Source of the DNA: Acidisoma silvae
Lineage (GTDB): Bacteria > Pseudomonadota > Alphaproteobacteria > Acetobacterales > Acetobacteraceae
DNA: 64,000 nucleotides
Direction: 5' to 3'
NCBI RefSeq assembly: GCF_020618775.1
Contig: NZ_JAESVB010000004.1
Coordinates: 186,001-250,000 of the forward strand
The notes beneath the pieces were generated by a model that saw only the letters and a list, made by a program, of their open reading frames with translations, was not told the origin of the DNA and searched no databases. The translations under genes were made by a program, and so were the position numbers. Positions 17,165 to 27,527 of the stretch are shown piece by piece; position 1 is the first letter of the stretch; the number at the start of each line of letters is the position of its first letter.

Positions 17165-19219
17165 ATGACCAAGCTGACCATCGACGGTATCGAGGTTGAC
17201 GTTCCCGCGGGCTTTTCCGTGCTGCAAGCGGCGGAAGCCGCCGGCAAGGAAATCCCGCGCTTCTGTTTCCATGACCGCCTGTCCGTCGCCGCCAATTGCC
17301 GCATGTGCCTGGTGGAAGTGGAAAAGGCGCCGAAGCCCGTCGCCTCCTGCGCTTTCCCGGTGGGTGAGGGCATGGTGGTGAAGACCGACAGCCCCCTGGC
17401 CCGCAAGGCGCGCCGGGGCGTGATGGAATTCCTGCTCATCAACCATCCGCTGGATTGCCCGATCTGCGATCAGGGCGGCGAATGCGATTTGCAGGATCAG
17501 GCCATGGCCTATGGCCGCGACCATTCCCGCTATACCGAGGACAAGCGCGCGCAGCGCGACAAGGACTTGGGTCCGTTGGTCCGCACGGTGATGACGCGCT
17601 GCATTCAATGCACGCGCTGCGTGCGTTTCGCAACCGAAATCGCCGGCGTGCCGGAACTGGGCGGCGTTTCGCGCGGCGAGAATCTGGAAATCACCACCTA
17701 TGTTCAGAAGGCGCTGTCTTCCGAACTCTCCGGCAATCTGGTCGATATCTGCCCGGTCGGTGCGCTGACCTCCAAACCCTATACCTTCTCGGCGCGGTCC
17801 TGGGAGTTGAAGAAGACCGACAGCATCGACGTCATGGATGCGGTCGGTTCCGCCATTCGCATCGATACGCGCGGGCCGCAGGTCATGCGCATCCTGCCGC
17901 GCCTGAATGAGGACGTGAACGAGGAATGGCTGGCCGATAAGTCCCGCCATATCGTGGACGGGCTGACCCGCCGCCGCCTGGACAAGCCCTGGCTGCGCGT
18001 GAACGGCAAGTTGCAGGTGGCGACCTGGGAAGAGGCTTTCCTGGCCGTCGCCGCGCGGCTGAAGGATGTCGCCGGTGACCGCATCGGCGCGCTGGCCGGT
18101 GACCTGGCGGATGCCGAAAGCATGCTGGCGCTGAAGGATCTGCTGGCCTCGCTCGGCTCGAAGAATGTCGACGCCCGTCAGGGTGGTGCTGCCTTCGATA
18201 CCAGCCGTCGCGACTTCTACCTCTTCAACAGCACCATCGCCGGCATCGAAGAAGCCGATGCGGTTCTGCTCATCGGCACCAATCCGCGCCATGAGGCGCC
18301 GATCCTGAACGCCCGCATCCGCAAGCGCTGGCGCCAGAACCGTCTGCCGGTCGGCGTCATCGGCCAGGCGATCGATCTCACCTATCCGTCCGACATCATC
18401 GGTGCGGGGGCTGACACGCTGACGGCGCTGCTGTCGGGCGACCATGCTTTCGCCGAAGTTCTGGCGGGTGCCGCCAAGCCGATGATCGTCGTGGGCGAGG
18501 GGGCTTTGCAGGGACCGAATGGTGCCGCCGTTCTGGCCGCCGCCTGGGCGCTGGCCGAAAAGGTCGGCGGTTTTGTCGAAGGCTGGCACGGTTTCAACGT
18601 GCTGCACCGCGCCGCCGCCCGCGTCGGCGCGCTCGATCTCGGCTTCGTGCCGACGGCGGGTGCCAAGGGCTGGGCCGAAATGGTCTCCGGCGGTGTGGAC
18701 GTGCTGTGGCTGCTGGGCGCCGATGAATTCGACGCCAGCGCCATCGCGCCGGAAACCTTCGTCATCTATCAGGGCCATCACGGCGACCGGGGCGCGGCGC
18801 GCGCCGATGTCATTCTGCCAGGCGCGGCCTATACCGAAAAGAGCGGCACCTACGTCAATACGGAAGGCCGCGTGCAGCAGATCCAGCCGGCGACCTTCCC
18901 GGTCGGCGACGCCAAGGAAGACTGGCGCATCCTGCGCGCCTTCAGCGCGGTGATCGGCAAGACGCTGCCCTATGACAGCATCGCCGCCCTTCGCCAGCGC
19001 CTTGTCGCCGTCAACCCGGTCTTCGGAACGGTCGATAATTTCACGCGACTGGCAACGACGGATACGGCCGGCCCTGCCAATCTCGGCCAGTCCGTCAGCG
19101 ACCTGCCTTTCGGCAATACCATCGCCGATTATTACCAGACCGACCCGATCAGCCGCGCGAGCCCGACCATGCAAGCTTGTACCGAGACCTACGTCCCCGT
19201 CCTGCAGGCGGCGGAGTAA
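17165..19219 (+). CDS. nuoG: NADH-quinone oxidoreductase subunit G (75-kDa)
   Basis: The 684-residue subunit is the iron-sulfur backbone of the peripheral arm. The N-terminus carries a [2Fe-2S] site (FCFHDRLSVAANCRMCLVE), a His/Cys-ligated [4Fe-4S] site (HPLDCPICDQGGECDLQD) and a further [4Fe-4S] site (CIQCTRCVRF with DICPVGALTSKP). The rest is the molybdopterin-oxidoreductase-like fold without a cofactor. Length is typical of alphaproteobacterial and mitochondrial types rather than the longer E. coli protein. Confidence 0.96.
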   Translation: MTKLTIDGIEVDVPAGFSVLQAAEAAGKEIPRFCFHDRLSVAANCRMCLVEVEKAPKPVASCAFPVGEGMVVKTDSPLARKARRGVMEFLLINHPLDCPICDQGGECDLQDQAMAYGRDHSRYTEDKRAQRDKDLGPLVRTVMTRCIQCTRCVRFATEIAGVPELGGVSRGENLEITTYVQKALSSELSGNLVDICPVGALTSKPYTFSARSWELKKTDSIDVMDAVGSAIRIDTRGPQVMRILPRLNEDVNEEWLADKSRHIVDGLTRRRLDKPWLRVNGKLQVATWEEAFLAVAARLKDVAGDRIGALAGDLADAESMLALKDLLASLGSKNVDARQGGAAFDTSRRDFYLFNSTIAGIEEADAVLLIGTNPRHEAPILNARIRKRWRQNRLPVGVIGQAIDLTYPSDIIGAGADTLTALLSGDHAFAEVLAGAAKPMIVVGEGALQGPNGAAVLAAAWALAEKVGGFVEGWHGFNVLHRAAARVGALDLGFVPTAGAKGWAEMVSGGVDVLWLLGADEFDASAIAPETFVIYQGHHGDRGAARADVILPGAAYTEKSGTYVNTEGRVQQIQPATFPVGDAKEDWRILRAFSAVIGKTLPYDSIAALRQRLVAVNPVFGTVDNFTRLATTDTAGPANLGQSVSDLPFGNTIADYYQTDPISRASPTMQACTETYVPVLQAAE

Positions 19220-19228
19220 GAGACGGTC

Positions 19229-20233
19229 ATGGGTTTCTTCTCCACCATCCTGGGCCAGATCATTCTCGCGGCCCTCGAAACCTTCGCGGTGCTGGTGCCG
19301 CTGCTGATGATCGTGGCCTATGCCACCTATGGCGAACGCCGCGTGATGGCGGCGATGCAGCTGCGCAAGGGGCCGAATGTCGTCGGTCCCTTCGGCCTGT
19401 GGCAGCCCTTCGCCGACGCCATCAAGATGGTGATGAAGGAAACCATCGTGCCGACCGGCGCGAACCGGGTTCTGTTCCTCATCGCGCCGCTGCTGACATT
19501 CGGCCTCGCCATGGTCGCCTGGGCGGTGGTGCCGACCGGCAACCATCTCGCGGTCGCCAATATCAATGTCGGCATTCTGTATCTGTTCGCGATCAGCTCG
19601 CTCGGCGTCTACGGCATCATCATTGCCGGCTGGTCGTCCAATTCCAAATACGCCTTTCTCGGCGCGCTGCGCTCGGCGGCGCAGATGGTCAGCTACGAAG
19701 TCTCCATCGGCTTCGTCATGGTCTCCGTCCTGCTTTGCGTCGGCAGCCTGAATTTGAACGACATCGTGCGCGCGCAGAACGGGCTGTGGTTCTTCATCCC
19801 GCTTTTCCCGATGTTCATCGTCTTCTTCATCTCGGGCCTGGCGGAATGTAACCGCGTGCCTTTCGATCTGGCGGAAGGTGAAAGCGAAATCGTGGCCGGC
19901 TTCATGGTGGAATATTCCTCCATGACCTACGCCATGTTCTTCCTCGGCGAATACGCGAATATGACGCTGATGAGCGCCATGACCTCCATCCTCTTCCTGG
20001 GTGGCTGGATGTCGCCGGTGCCGTTCCTGGCCTTCATCCCGGGACCGATCTGGCTGATCCTGAAGATCTGCTTCGTCATGTTCGTCTTCATCTGGGTGCG
20101 CGCGACCTTCCCGCGCTTCCGCTACGACCAGCTGATGCGGCTGGGCTGGAAAGTCTTCCTGCCGCTGTCGATCGGCTGGATGGTGCTGACGGCCTGCGCG
20201 CTCGAAATCTTCGGATGGCTGCCCCATGGCTGA
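19229..20233 (+). CDS. nuoH: NADH-quinone oxidoreductase subunit H
   Basis: The 334-residue ND1 homologue is an eight-helix membrane subunit that connects the quinone site to the proton channels. It contains [16 protein letters not shown] and the acidic loop [20 protein letters not shown], both hallmarks of the family. It is followed by a 48-base gap to nuoI, one of the longest in the operon. Confidence 0.97.
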   Translation: MGFFSTILGQIILAALETFAVLVPLLMIVAYATYGERRVMAAMQLRKGPNVVGPFGLWQPFADAIKMVMKETIVPTGANRVLFLIAPLLTFGLAMVAWAVVPTGNHLAVANINVGILYLFAISSLGVYGIIIAGWSSNSKYAFLGALRSAAQMVSYEVSIGFVMVSVLLCVGSLNLNDIVRAQNGLWFFIPLFPMFIVFFISGLAECNRVPFDLAEGESEIVAGFMVEYSSMTYAMFFLGEYANMTLMSAMTSILFLGGWMSPVPFLAFIPGPIWLILKICFVMFVFIWVRATFPRFRYDQLMRLGWKVFLPLSIGWMVLTACALEIFGWLPHG

Positions 20234-20281
20234 GTTTCATACGGTCACCATGGCTGCGACGACGAAAAGGGGAATGGAATA

Positions 20282-20770
20282 ATGGGTGTCCTCGACCGTG
20301 CGGCGCGCAGTCTGCTGCTGACGGAACTCGTCGGCGGCATGGCGATCACGCTTCGCTACATGTTCAAGCCGAAGGTGACGATCAACTATCCCTTCGAGAA
20401 GGGCCCGCTATCCCCGCGTTTCCGTGGCGAACACGCGCTGCGCCGCTATCCCAATGGCGAAGAGCGTTGCATCGCCTGCAAGCTCTGCGAGGCGATCTGC
20501 CCGGCCCAGGCCATCACCATCGAGGCCGAACCGCGTGAAGACGGCAGCCGCCGCACCACGCGCTACGACATCGACATGGTGAAATGCATCTATTGCGGCC
20601 TCTGCGAGGAAGCCTGCCCGGTGGATGCCATCGTCGAAGGCCCGAATTTCGAATACGCGACCGAAACGCGCGAGGAGCTGCTTTATAACAAGGACAAGCT
20701 TCTTTCGAACGGCGACCGCTGGGAGCCGGAACTCGCGCGGCGCCTCGAACTAGACGCCCCGTACCGGTAA
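20282..20770 (+). CDS. nuoI: NADH-quinone oxidoreductase subunit I (two 4Fe-4S clusters)
   Basis: The 162-residue TYKY homologue shows two ferredoxin motifs, [16 protein letters not shown] and [16 protein letters not shown], holding clusters N6a and N6b on the path to N2. An AAGGGGAATGG stretch before the ATG serves as ribosome binding site. Length and motifs are canonical. Confidence 0.97.
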   Translation: MGVLDRAARSLLLTELVGGMAITLRYMFKPKVTINYPFEKGPLSPRFRGEHALRRYPNGEERCIACKLCEAICPAQAITIEAEPREDGSRRTTRYDIDMVKCIYCGLCEEACPVDAIVEGPNFEYATETREELLYNKDKLLSNGDRWEPELARRLELDAPYR

Positions 20771-20779
20771 CAGCGCGCC

Positions 20780-21511
20780 ATGATCTTCGCTCAAATCTTC
20801 TTCTATCTCTTCGCCGCCATCCTCATCGTCTCCTCGGTGATGGTGGTGACGTCCCGGAACCCGGTTCATTCCGTGCTGTTCCTCATCCTGTGCTTCTTCA
20901 ACGCTGCCGCCCTGTTTTTGATCGCGGGGGCCGAATTTTTGGCCTTCATCCTGATCATCGTCTATGTCGGCGCCGTCGCCGTGCTGTTCCTGTTCGTGGT
21001 CATGATGCTGGACATCGACTTCTCGGAATTGCGGGCGGGCGTGCAGCGCTACGCGCCCATCGGCGCCGTGGTCGGTATCATCCTGCTGCTGGAACTGGTG
21101 ATGGCGGTGGGTGGTTGGAAGATCGCCCCGGCCGCCGCCGGGCTGCGCATGACGCCGATGCCCTTCGGCATCAGCAATACGGATGCCATCGGCCGCATCC
21201 TCTACACGCAATATGCCTTCCTGTTCGAAACCTCCTCGGTCGTGCTGATGGTCGCCATGATCGGCGCCATCGTGCTCACGCATCGTGAACGCACGCGCTC
21301 CAAGAGCCAGAACATCGCACGCCAGAACGCCCGCCAGCCGGCGGATGCGCTGACCATGATGGATGTGCCGATCGGCGTCGGCGTGAAGCAGCTTGGCATC
21401 CTGCGTCCTGACGCGGCCCGCACCGACCCGGCGCTGACCGCGCCAGGACCGAAGGTGACGCTGCCGGAAGGCGACGCCGTCGCCGTGACCCACAAGCCGG
21501 GAGCGCATTGA
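20780..21511 (+). CDS. nuoJ: NADH-quinone oxidoreductase subunit J
   Basis: The ND6 homologue has five predicted membrane helices, including the conserved [27 protein letters not shown] helix region. At 243 residues it has a hydrophilic C-terminal extension of roughly 60 residues after the last helix (from about [10 protein letters not shown] onward) that is proline- and alanine-rich and has no function I can assign. It overlaps nothing and is one base from nuoK. Confidence 0.95.
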   Translation: MIFAQIFFYLFAAILIVSSVMVVTSRNPVHSVLFLILCFFNAAALFLIAGAEFLAFILIIVYVGAVAVLFLFVVMMLDIDFSELRAGVQRYAPIGAVVGIILLLELVMAVGGWKIAPAAAGLRMTPMPFGISNTDAIGRILYTQYAFLFETSSVVLMVAMIGAIVLTHRERTRSKSQNIARQNARQPADALTMMDVPIGVGVKQLGILRPDAARTDPALTAPGPKVTLPEGDAVAVTHKPGAH

Positions 21512-21512
21512 T

Positions 21513-21821
21513 ATGCCCATCGGTATCGGCCCCTATCTGGTCGTCTCCTCCATCCTGCTGGTGGTGGGCATCTTCGGGATCTTCATGAACCGGAAGAACG
21601 TCATCACCATCCTGATGTCGATCGAACTCATCCTGCTCGCCGTGAACCTCAACTTCGTCGCGTTTTCCGGCGAATTGCATGACCTCACCGGGCAGATCTT
21701 CACGATGTTCGTGCTGACCGTCGCCGCCGCCGAGGCGGCCATCGGCCTCGCGATCGTCGTCACCTACTTCCGCAACCGCGGCTCGATCGCGGTCGAAGAC
21801 GTCAATCTGATGAAGGGCTGA
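21513..21821 (+). CDS. nuoK: NADH-quinone oxidoreductase subunit K
   Basis: A 102-residue, three-helix ND4L homologue. The conserved glutamates lie in the helices, in [16 protein letters not shown] and [13 protein letters not shown], where they take part in proton translocation. The ATG lies one base after the nuoJ stop codon, implying translational coupling. Confidence 0.96.
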   Translation: MPIGIGPYLVVSSILLVVGIFGIFMNRKNVITILMSIELILLAVNLNFVAFSGELHDLTGQIFTMFVLTVAAAEAAIGLAIVVTYFRNRGSIAVEDVNLMKG

Positions 21822-21824
21822 GAC

Positions 21825-23747
21825 GTGATCTTCGCTATTGCCGTCTTCGCACCGCTCTTCGGCTCGCTGATCGCGGGTCTGTTCGGTCCTTGGCTCAAGG
21901 ACCAGGGCGCTCAATTCGTCAGCATCCTCGGGATGCTCATCGCCGCGGTCTGCGGCGTCATTTCCGGCGTGCATCTGCTGTCGGGCGCCGGGCATCCGAC
22001 GACGATCGCCATCGCCGAATGGCTGCATGTCGGCGGTTTCCAGGTCGACTGGGCGCTGCGCTACGACAGCCTCTCGGCCGTCATGGTGCTGATGGTGACG
22101 GTGGTCGCCACCCTGATCCACATCTATTCCATCGGCTATATGCATGGTGACCGCTCGGTCCCGCGCTTCTTCTCCTACCTGTCGCTGTTCACCTTCGCGA
22201 TGCTGATGCTGGTGACGGCCAATGACCTCGTCCAGCTCTTCTTCGGCTGGGAAGGCGTGGGTCTCGTCTCCTACCTGCTCATCGGCTTCTGGTATGAGAA
22301 GCCTTCGGCCAATGCGGCGGCCATCAAGGCCTTCGTCATGAACCGCGTCGGCGACCTCGGCTTTGCGCTTGGCATCGGCCTGGTCTTCTTCCTCTTCGGC
22401 TCGGTCCGCTTCCCGGACATCTTCGCCGCCGTGAGCGCGCAGAGCCATGCCGTCTACCATTTGTTCGGCACGGATCTGCACGCCCTCGACGTGATCGGCA
22501 TCCTGCTCTTCATCGGCGCCATGGGTAAGTCGGCCCAGATCGGTCTGCATCCGTGGTTGGCGGATGCGATGGAAGGCCCGACGCCGGTTTCCGCCCTCAT
22601 CCACGCGGCCACCATGGTCACCGCCGGCGTCTTCCTGATGGTGCGCATGTCGCCGCTATTGGAATATGCGCCCGTGGCGCTGGCGGTGGTCGGCGTCATC
22701 GGCGGCACCACGGCGCTGTTCGCCGCGACGATCGGCTGCGTGCAGACCGACATCAAGCGCATCATCGCTTATTCCACCTGTTCGCAGCTCGGCTATATGT
22801 TCGTGGCGGTCTCGGTCGGCGCCTATCAGGCCTCGATCTTCCACCTCATCACCCATGCCTGCTTCAAGGCGCTGCTGTTCCTCACCGCCGGTTCCGTCAT
22901 CCACGCGATGTCGGGCGAGCAGGACATCCGCAAGATGGGCGGTCTCGCGAAGCTCATTCCCTATACCTATGTCATGATGTGGATCGGCAGCCTGGCGCTG
23001 GCCGGAATCCCGCCGCTGTCGGGCTATTTCTCGAAGGACGCCATCGTCAACGCCGCCTTCATGGGCCATGGCGGCGGCTATGCCTGGTTCTGCGTCGCGG
23101 CCGCCGCCTTCCTGACGGCTTTCTATTCCGGCCGCCTGCTGCTGCTGACCTTCCACGGCAAGCCGCGCGGCGACGATCATGTCATGAGCCATGTCCATGA
23201 AAGCCCGCTGGTGATGACCGGCCCGCTGTTCCTGCTGGCCCTTGGCGCCATCTTCGTCGGCGGCGTCTTCGCGCATGACTTCATCGGCGCGGACCAGGCG
23301 AAGTTCTGGAACGGCGCGATTTCGGCCATCAACCATCCGTCGATCCTGCTCGATATCGACAAGACGCCTTTCCTGATCGAAATCCTGCCGACCGTGCTGG
23401 CCGTCCTCGGCTTCGTGCTGTCCTATGTGATGTATGTCGCCAAGCCCGAACTGCCGGCCATGCTGGCGACGCGCTTCGCGCCGATCTACCGGCTGCTGCT
23501 CAACAAATACTATTTCGATGAACTCTATGACGTCATCTTCGTGAAGCCCTATCACGCCATCGCCCGCGCGATCTGGCATGTGGGCGACGAGGATATCATC
23601 GACGGTATTCCGCGGGGCGGGGCGGGTCTCGCGCGCTTCTCGGCGGGTGGCGTCGGCCGTCTGCAAAGCGGTTCGCTGGCCCAATACGCCTTTGTCATGC
23701 TGATCGGGCTCGTCGTCCTGATCACCGTCTTCCTGATCTTCCGGTGA
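21825..23747 (+). CDS. nuoL: NADH-quinone oxidoreductase subunit L
   Basis: The 640-residue ND5 homologue is an antiporter-like proton-pumping subunit with the long lateral helix at the C-terminus. FFGWEGVGLVSYLLIGFW and HPWLADAMEGPTPVSALIHAATMV are diagnostic. Translation begins with GTG 21825, three bases after the nuoK stop. Its 3' end touches the start region of nuoM. Confidence 0.96.
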   Translation: MIFAIAVFAPLFGSLIAGLFGPWLKDQGAQFVSILGMLIAAVCGVISGVHLLSGAGHPTTIAIAEWLHVGGFQVDWALRYDSLSAVMVLMVTVVATLIHIYSIGYMHGDRSVPRFFSYLSLFTFAMLMLVTANDLVQLFFGWEGVGLVSYLLIGFWYEKPSANAAAIKAFVMNRVGDLGFALGIGLVFFLFGSVRFPDIFAAVSAQSHAVYHLFGTDLHALDVIGILLFIGAMGKSAQIGLHPWLADAMEGPTPVSALIHAATMVTAGVFLMVRMSPLLEYAPVALAVVGVIGGTTALFAATIGCVQTDIKRIIAYSTCSQLGYMFVAVSVGAYQASIFHLITHACFKALLFLTAGSVIHAMSGEQDIRKMGGLAKLIPYTYVMMWIGSLALAGIPPLSGYFSKDAIVNAAFMGHGGGYAWFCVAAAAFLTAFYSGRLLLLTFHGKPRGDDHVMSHVHESPLVMTGPLFLLALGAIFVGGVFAHDFIGADQAKFWNGAISAINHPSILLDIDKTPFLIEILPTVLAVLGFVLSYVMYVAKPELPAMLATRFAPIYRLLLNKYYFDELYDVIFVKPYHAIARAIWHVGDEDIIDGIPRGGAGLARFSAGGVGRLQSGSLAQYAFVMLIGLVVLITVFLIFR

Positions 23748-23752
23748 GCACG

Positions 23753-25315
23753 ATGAACCAGGCCGGTTTCCCCCTGCTGTCTCTGCTCACCTTCCTGCCG
23801 CTGGCGGGCGTGGTGGTGCTGTTCTTCCTTCGCGGCGATGAAGAGTCGGTTGCTCGCGCCGCGCGCTGGACGGCGCTCTGGACCAGCCTCATCGTCTTCG
23901 TTCTCAGCCTCGTTCTGTGGTTCGATTTCGACAAAAGCTTCGCGGGCTTCCAGTTCCAGGAGGTCATGTCCTGGCTGCCGCAATATGGCGTCTCCTACCG
24001 CATGGGCGTGGATGGCATCAGCGTTCTGTTCGTCCTGATCTCCACCGCACTGACGCCCATCGCCATTCTGTCGGCCTGGAAACAGGGCGGGGCGCGGGCG
24101 CGCGAATACATGATCGCCTTCCTGGTGCTGGAAACCACCATGATCGGCATCTTCAGCGCGCTCGATTTCATGCTTTTCTTCGTCTTCTTCGAAGCCGTGC
24201 TGATCCCGATGTTCGTCATCATCGGCGTCTGGGGCGGGGAACGCCGGCGCTATGCCGCCATCAAGTTCTTCCTCTTCATGTTCGCGGGCTCCATGCTGAT
24301 GCTGCTCGGCCTCATCGCCCTCTGGGTGCATGACGGCACCACCAGCATCCCCGACATGCTGCGCATGCCGCTGCCGCCGCACATGCAGTTCTGGCTTTTC
24401 CTGGCCTTCTTCGCCGCCTTCGCGGTGAAAATCCCGATCTGGCCGGTGCATACCTGGCTGATCGACGCCCATAACGAGGCGCCGATCGCGGGTTCGGTTC
24501 TGCTCGCGGGCGTGCTGGCCAATATGGGTGGCTACGGCTTCCTGCGCTTCTCGGTGGCGCTGCTGCCGCAGGCCTCGCAGTATTTCGCGCCCTTCATGTT
24601 CACGCTGGCCGTCGTCGCCATCATCTACACATCGATCGCGGCCCTGGTGCAGCGCGACCTGCTGAAATTCTGCGCCTATTCCTCGGTCGGCCATATGGCC
24701 ATCGCGGTGGTCGGCATCTTCACTTTCTCGGTGCAGGGCATCGAAGGCTCGCTTTTCCGCATGCTGTCCCACGGCTTCATCACCGCCGCTTTGTTCATCT
24801 GCGTCGGCGTGCTGATGGACCGCACGCGCAGCCAGAGCATGGACGGTTTCGGCGGCCTGGCCCGCAACATGCCCTTCTACGCGCTGCTGTTCATGATCTT
24901 CGCCATGGGCACCGTCGGCCTGCCGGGCACGGCCGGGTTCATCGGCGAAATCCTGGTCATCGTGGCCGCCCTGAAGGTCAATTTCTGGCTGTCGCTGCTG
25001 ACCGGCACGACGCTGATCCTGAGCGCCATCTATACCTTGGTCATGTATCGCAAGGTCATCTTCGGCGGGCTGGAACGGCCCGAGCTGAAGGTGCTTGCCG
25101 ATATCGGCCCGCGTGAAATCGTCATGCTGGTGCCGCTGGTGATCCTGACCATCTGGATGGGGATCTATCCCTCCAGCTTCTCCACCTTCTTCGATGCGAC
25201 GGCGAATGCCATGGCCCAGGCCCATACGGTGGCCCTGGCCGGCACGCCCGCGCATCTGGCTTCGGCGGCAGGCACTCTCGCCCCGAGCAGCGTTCCGGCC
25301 GGGGGGGCCAACTGA
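23753..25315 (+). CDS. nuoM: NADH-quinone oxidoreductase subunit M
   Basis: The ND4 homologue is a 14-helix antiporter-like subunit; it shows FFVFFEAVLIPMFVIIGVWG and the channel segment KIPIWPVHTWLIDAHNEAP. I use ATG 23753 (MNQAGFPLLSLLTFLP) because GGTGAG lies four bases upstream and family members begin close to PLLSL. A GTG at 23744, overlapping the nuoL stop by four bases, is an alternative that adds three residues. The stop overlaps the nuoN start. Confidence 0.95.
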   Translation: MNQAGFPLLSLLTFLPLAGVVVLFFLRGDEESVARAARWTALWTSLIVFVLSLVLWFDFDKSFAGFQFQEVMSWLPQYGVSYRMGVDGISVLFVLISTALTPIAILSAWKQGGARAREYMIAFLVLETTMIGIFSALDFMLFFVFFEAVLIPMFVIIGVWGGERRRYAAIKFFLFMFAGSMLMLLGLIALWVHDGTTSIPDMLRMPLPPHMQFWLFLAFFAAFAVKIPIWPVHTWLIDAHNEAPIAGSVLLAGVLANMGGYGFLRFSVALLPQASQYFAPFMFTLAVVAIIYTSIAALVQRDLLKFCAYSSVGHMAIAVVGIFTFSVQGIEGSLFRMLSHGFITAALFICVGVLMDRTRSQSMDGFGGLARNMPFYALLFMIFAMGTVGLPGTAGFIGEILVIVAALKVNFWLSLLTGTTLILSAIYTLVMYRKVIFGGLERPELKVLADIGPREIVMLVPLVILTIWMGIYPSSFSTFFDATANAMAQAHTVALAGTPAHLASAAGTLAPSSVPAGGAN

Positions 25316-26739
25316 TGAACTGGCTGATCGCTCTCCCCGAACTCGCGCTGTCGCTATGCGGGCTCGCCATCATGATGGCCGGTGTCTTCGCGCCCAAGAA
25401 GCACGCCTTCCAGCTGTCCAGCATGCTGTCGCTCGGCGCCCTGCTGGGTGTCGGCGGCCTGGTTCTGGTCTCGCCGACCGGCTTGGGCTTCGGCGGCCTG
25501 TTCATCGCCGATGCCTTCAGCCGCTTCGCGCAATTGCTGATCCTGGCCGGCGCCGGCCTCGCCATCATCCTGTCGCTCGACTTCAATGAGCGGGAGGAGG
25601 GACTGGCGCGGTTCGAATTCCCGATCCTGATCCTTTTCGCCTCCAGCGGCATGATGATCATGGTGGGTGCCACCAATCTCATGACCCTCTATCTGGGGCT
25701 GGAATTGCAGTCGCTCGCCCTTTACGTGGTCGCCGCTTTCGCCCGCGACAGCCTGAAATCCTCGGAAGCCGGCCTGAAGTATTTCGTCCTCGGGTCGCTT
25801 GCCTCCGGCATCCTGCTCTATGGCATGACGCTGACCTACGGCTTCTCGGGCAGCACGGATTTCATCCATATCGCCCGCGCGCTGGTTACCAGCACGCCGT
25901 CGGTCGGCCTCGTCATCGGCATGGTCTTCGTGCTGGTCGGCATCGTTTTCAAGATCGCTGCCGTGCCCTTCCACATGTGGTCGCCGGATGTCTATGAGGG
26001 CGCGCCGACATCCGTGACGGCGCTGTTCGGCTCCGCGCCGAAAGTGGCGGCGATGGCGATGCTGATCCGCGTCATGGCCTGGCCCTTCGGGCATCTGTTC
26101 GTGCAGTGGCAGCTTCTGATCGAAATCATCGCCATCGCCTCGCTGATCCTCGGCGCGCTGGCGCCGCTGGTGCAGACCAATATCAAGCGCCTGATGGCCT
26201 ATTCCTCCATCGGCCATGTCGGCTACGCGCTGATGGGTCTGGCCGCCGGCAACGGCAATGGCATCAGCGCCATGCTGGTCTATCTCGCCACCTATATCTT
26301 CATGACGCTCGGCGCCTTCGGCATCATCATCGCCATGCGCCGCCAGGGCCGCTCGGTGGAGAAGATCACCGATCTTGCCGGTCTCGGCCGCCATCATCCC
26401 GGCCTTGCCATCGCCATGACCATCTTCATGCTCAGCATGGCCGGCGTGCCGCCGCTGTCCGGCTTTTTCGGCAAGCTTTACGTCTTCCTGGCGGCAATCC
26501 AAAGCGGGCTGTGGCTGCTGGCCGTGATCGGCGTCATCACCAGCGTCATCGGTGCCTATTACTACCTGCGCATCGTCAAGCTGATGTATTTCGATGCGCC
26601 GGAAGCGGCCTTTGACCATCCGGCACCGTCGCTGTCCTTCGTCGTCGCGCTGACCGGGGCGGTGACGCTGCTGTTCATTCTGGTGGCCGGTCCCGTCACC
26701 ACCGCGGCGCAGGCCGCGGCCATGGCCCTGTTGGGGTGA
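25315..26739 (+). CDS. nuoN: NADH-quinone oxidoreductase subunit N
   Basis: The 474-residue ND2 homologue is the third antiporter-like subunit, with MTLYLGLELQSLALYVVAAF and VPFHMWSPDVYEGAPTSVTA as family signatures. It starts within TGATG at the nuoM stop. It is the last structural complex I gene; birA overlaps its stop by four bases, so birA is probably part of the same transcript. Confidence 0.96.
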   Translation: MNWLIALPELALSLCGLAIMMAGVFAPKKHAFQLSSMLSLGALLGVGGLVLVSPTGLGFGGLFIADAFSRFAQLLILAGAGLAIILSLDFNEREEGLARFEFPILILFASSGMMIMVGATNLMTLYLGLELQSLALYVVAAFARDSLKSSEAGLKYFVLGSLASGILLYGMTLTYGFSGSTDFIHIARALVTSTPSVGLVIGMVFVLVGIVFKIAAVPFHMWSPDVYEGAPTSVTALFGSAPKVAAMAMLIRVMAWPFGHLFVQWQLLIEIIAIASLILGALAPLVQTNIKRLMAYSSIGHVGYALMGLAAGNGNGISAMLVYLATYIFMTLGAFGIIIAMRRQGRSVEKITDLAGLGRHHPGLAIAMTIFMLSMAGVPPLSGFFGKLYVFLAAIQSGLWLLAVIGVITSVIGAYYYLRIVKLMYFDAPEAAFDHPAPSLSFVVALTGAVTLLFILVAGPVTTAAQAAAMALLG

Positions 26740-27521
26740 CAGCAAGCCCCTCGGCGGTTCCGCTTCAGCTTGCCCGGGGGTATCGGCTCGAAGAAGTCCA
26801 GCTGATCCCCTCGACCTCGGATGCCTGCGTCGCCCGCGCCCATGCGGGCGCCGAAGATGGGCTCGCCATTCTGGCGCTCGCCCAATCCGCCGCGCGCGGC
26901 AGTCGCGGGCGCAGCTGGAGCGCGCCGCTCGGCAATCTTTATCTTTCTGTCCTGCTGCGGCCGCGCAATGCGGCCGAGGCCGGCGGCGCCGGCCAATGGG
27001 CGCTGCTGGCCGGCCTTGCCTTCGTTGAGGCGCTGGCGGCTTTCGACACCGAACCCGATCTGCTGACCGTCAAATGGCCGAATGACGTGCTGCGCGACGG
27101 TGCCAAGCTGGGCGGCGTGCTGGTCGATGCCGGCATGAGTCCTGACGGGCTGGACTGGCTGGTGATCGGCGTCGGCGGCAATCTGGCGGTGGCGCCGGTG
27201 GTGGCTGGCCGGCGCACGGCCGCCCTCCGCTCGCGCACGGATGCCCCGCCCACACCCCGTGACGTTGCGGCCATCTTCATCGCCCGCATCGACCATTGGC
27301 GCGGCCTATTGGCGCAAACCGGCTTCGGGCCGATCCGCGCGGCCTGGCTGGAGCGGGCTCACCCCATCGGCACGCCGATCACGGTGCGCGACGCACGCGG
27401 CGACAGCATGGCCGAAGGTCTCTTCGCCGGACTATCCGAAACCGGCGAGTTGTTATTATCCATGGGCGCAACAATACGCGCCATTTCCACCGGCGACGTA
27501 CTTTTGGGGCAGGGAGGCTAA
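26736..27521 (+). CDS. birA: Biotin-[acetyl-CoA carboxylase] ligase
   Basis: The 261-residue protein attaches biotin to the carboxyl carrier protein through biotinyl-AMP. The biotin/ATP loop is ARGSRGRSW and the conserved KWPNDVL and KLGGVLVD follow. It lacks the N-terminal helix-turn-helix of E. coli BirA, so it is a monofunctional ligase and not a repressor. The start GTG 26736 overlaps nuoN by four bases. The order nuoN-birA-coaX-rnj is typical of alphaproteobacteria. Confidence 0.92.
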   Translation: MTASPSAVPLQLARGYRLEEVQLIPSTSDACVARAHAGAEDGLAILALAQSAARGSRGRSWSAPLGNLYLSVLLRPRNAAEAGGAGQWALLAGLAFVEALAAFDTEPDLLTVKWPNDVLRDGAKLGGVLVDAGMSPDGLDWLVIGVGGNLAVAPVVAGRRTAALRSRTDAPPTPRDVAAIFIARIDHWRGLLAQTGFGPIRAAWLERAHPIGTPITVRDARGDSMAEGLFAGLSETGELLLSMGATIRAISTGDVLLGQGG

Positions 27522-27527
27522 TCGGCC

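Noticed and set aside
17096-20227. 1043-codon open frame antisense to nuoG/nuoH
   Set aside because: The product is a run of His/Asp/Gln/Arg-rich residues typical of a complementary frame in GC-rich DNA; nuoG and nuoH are certain.
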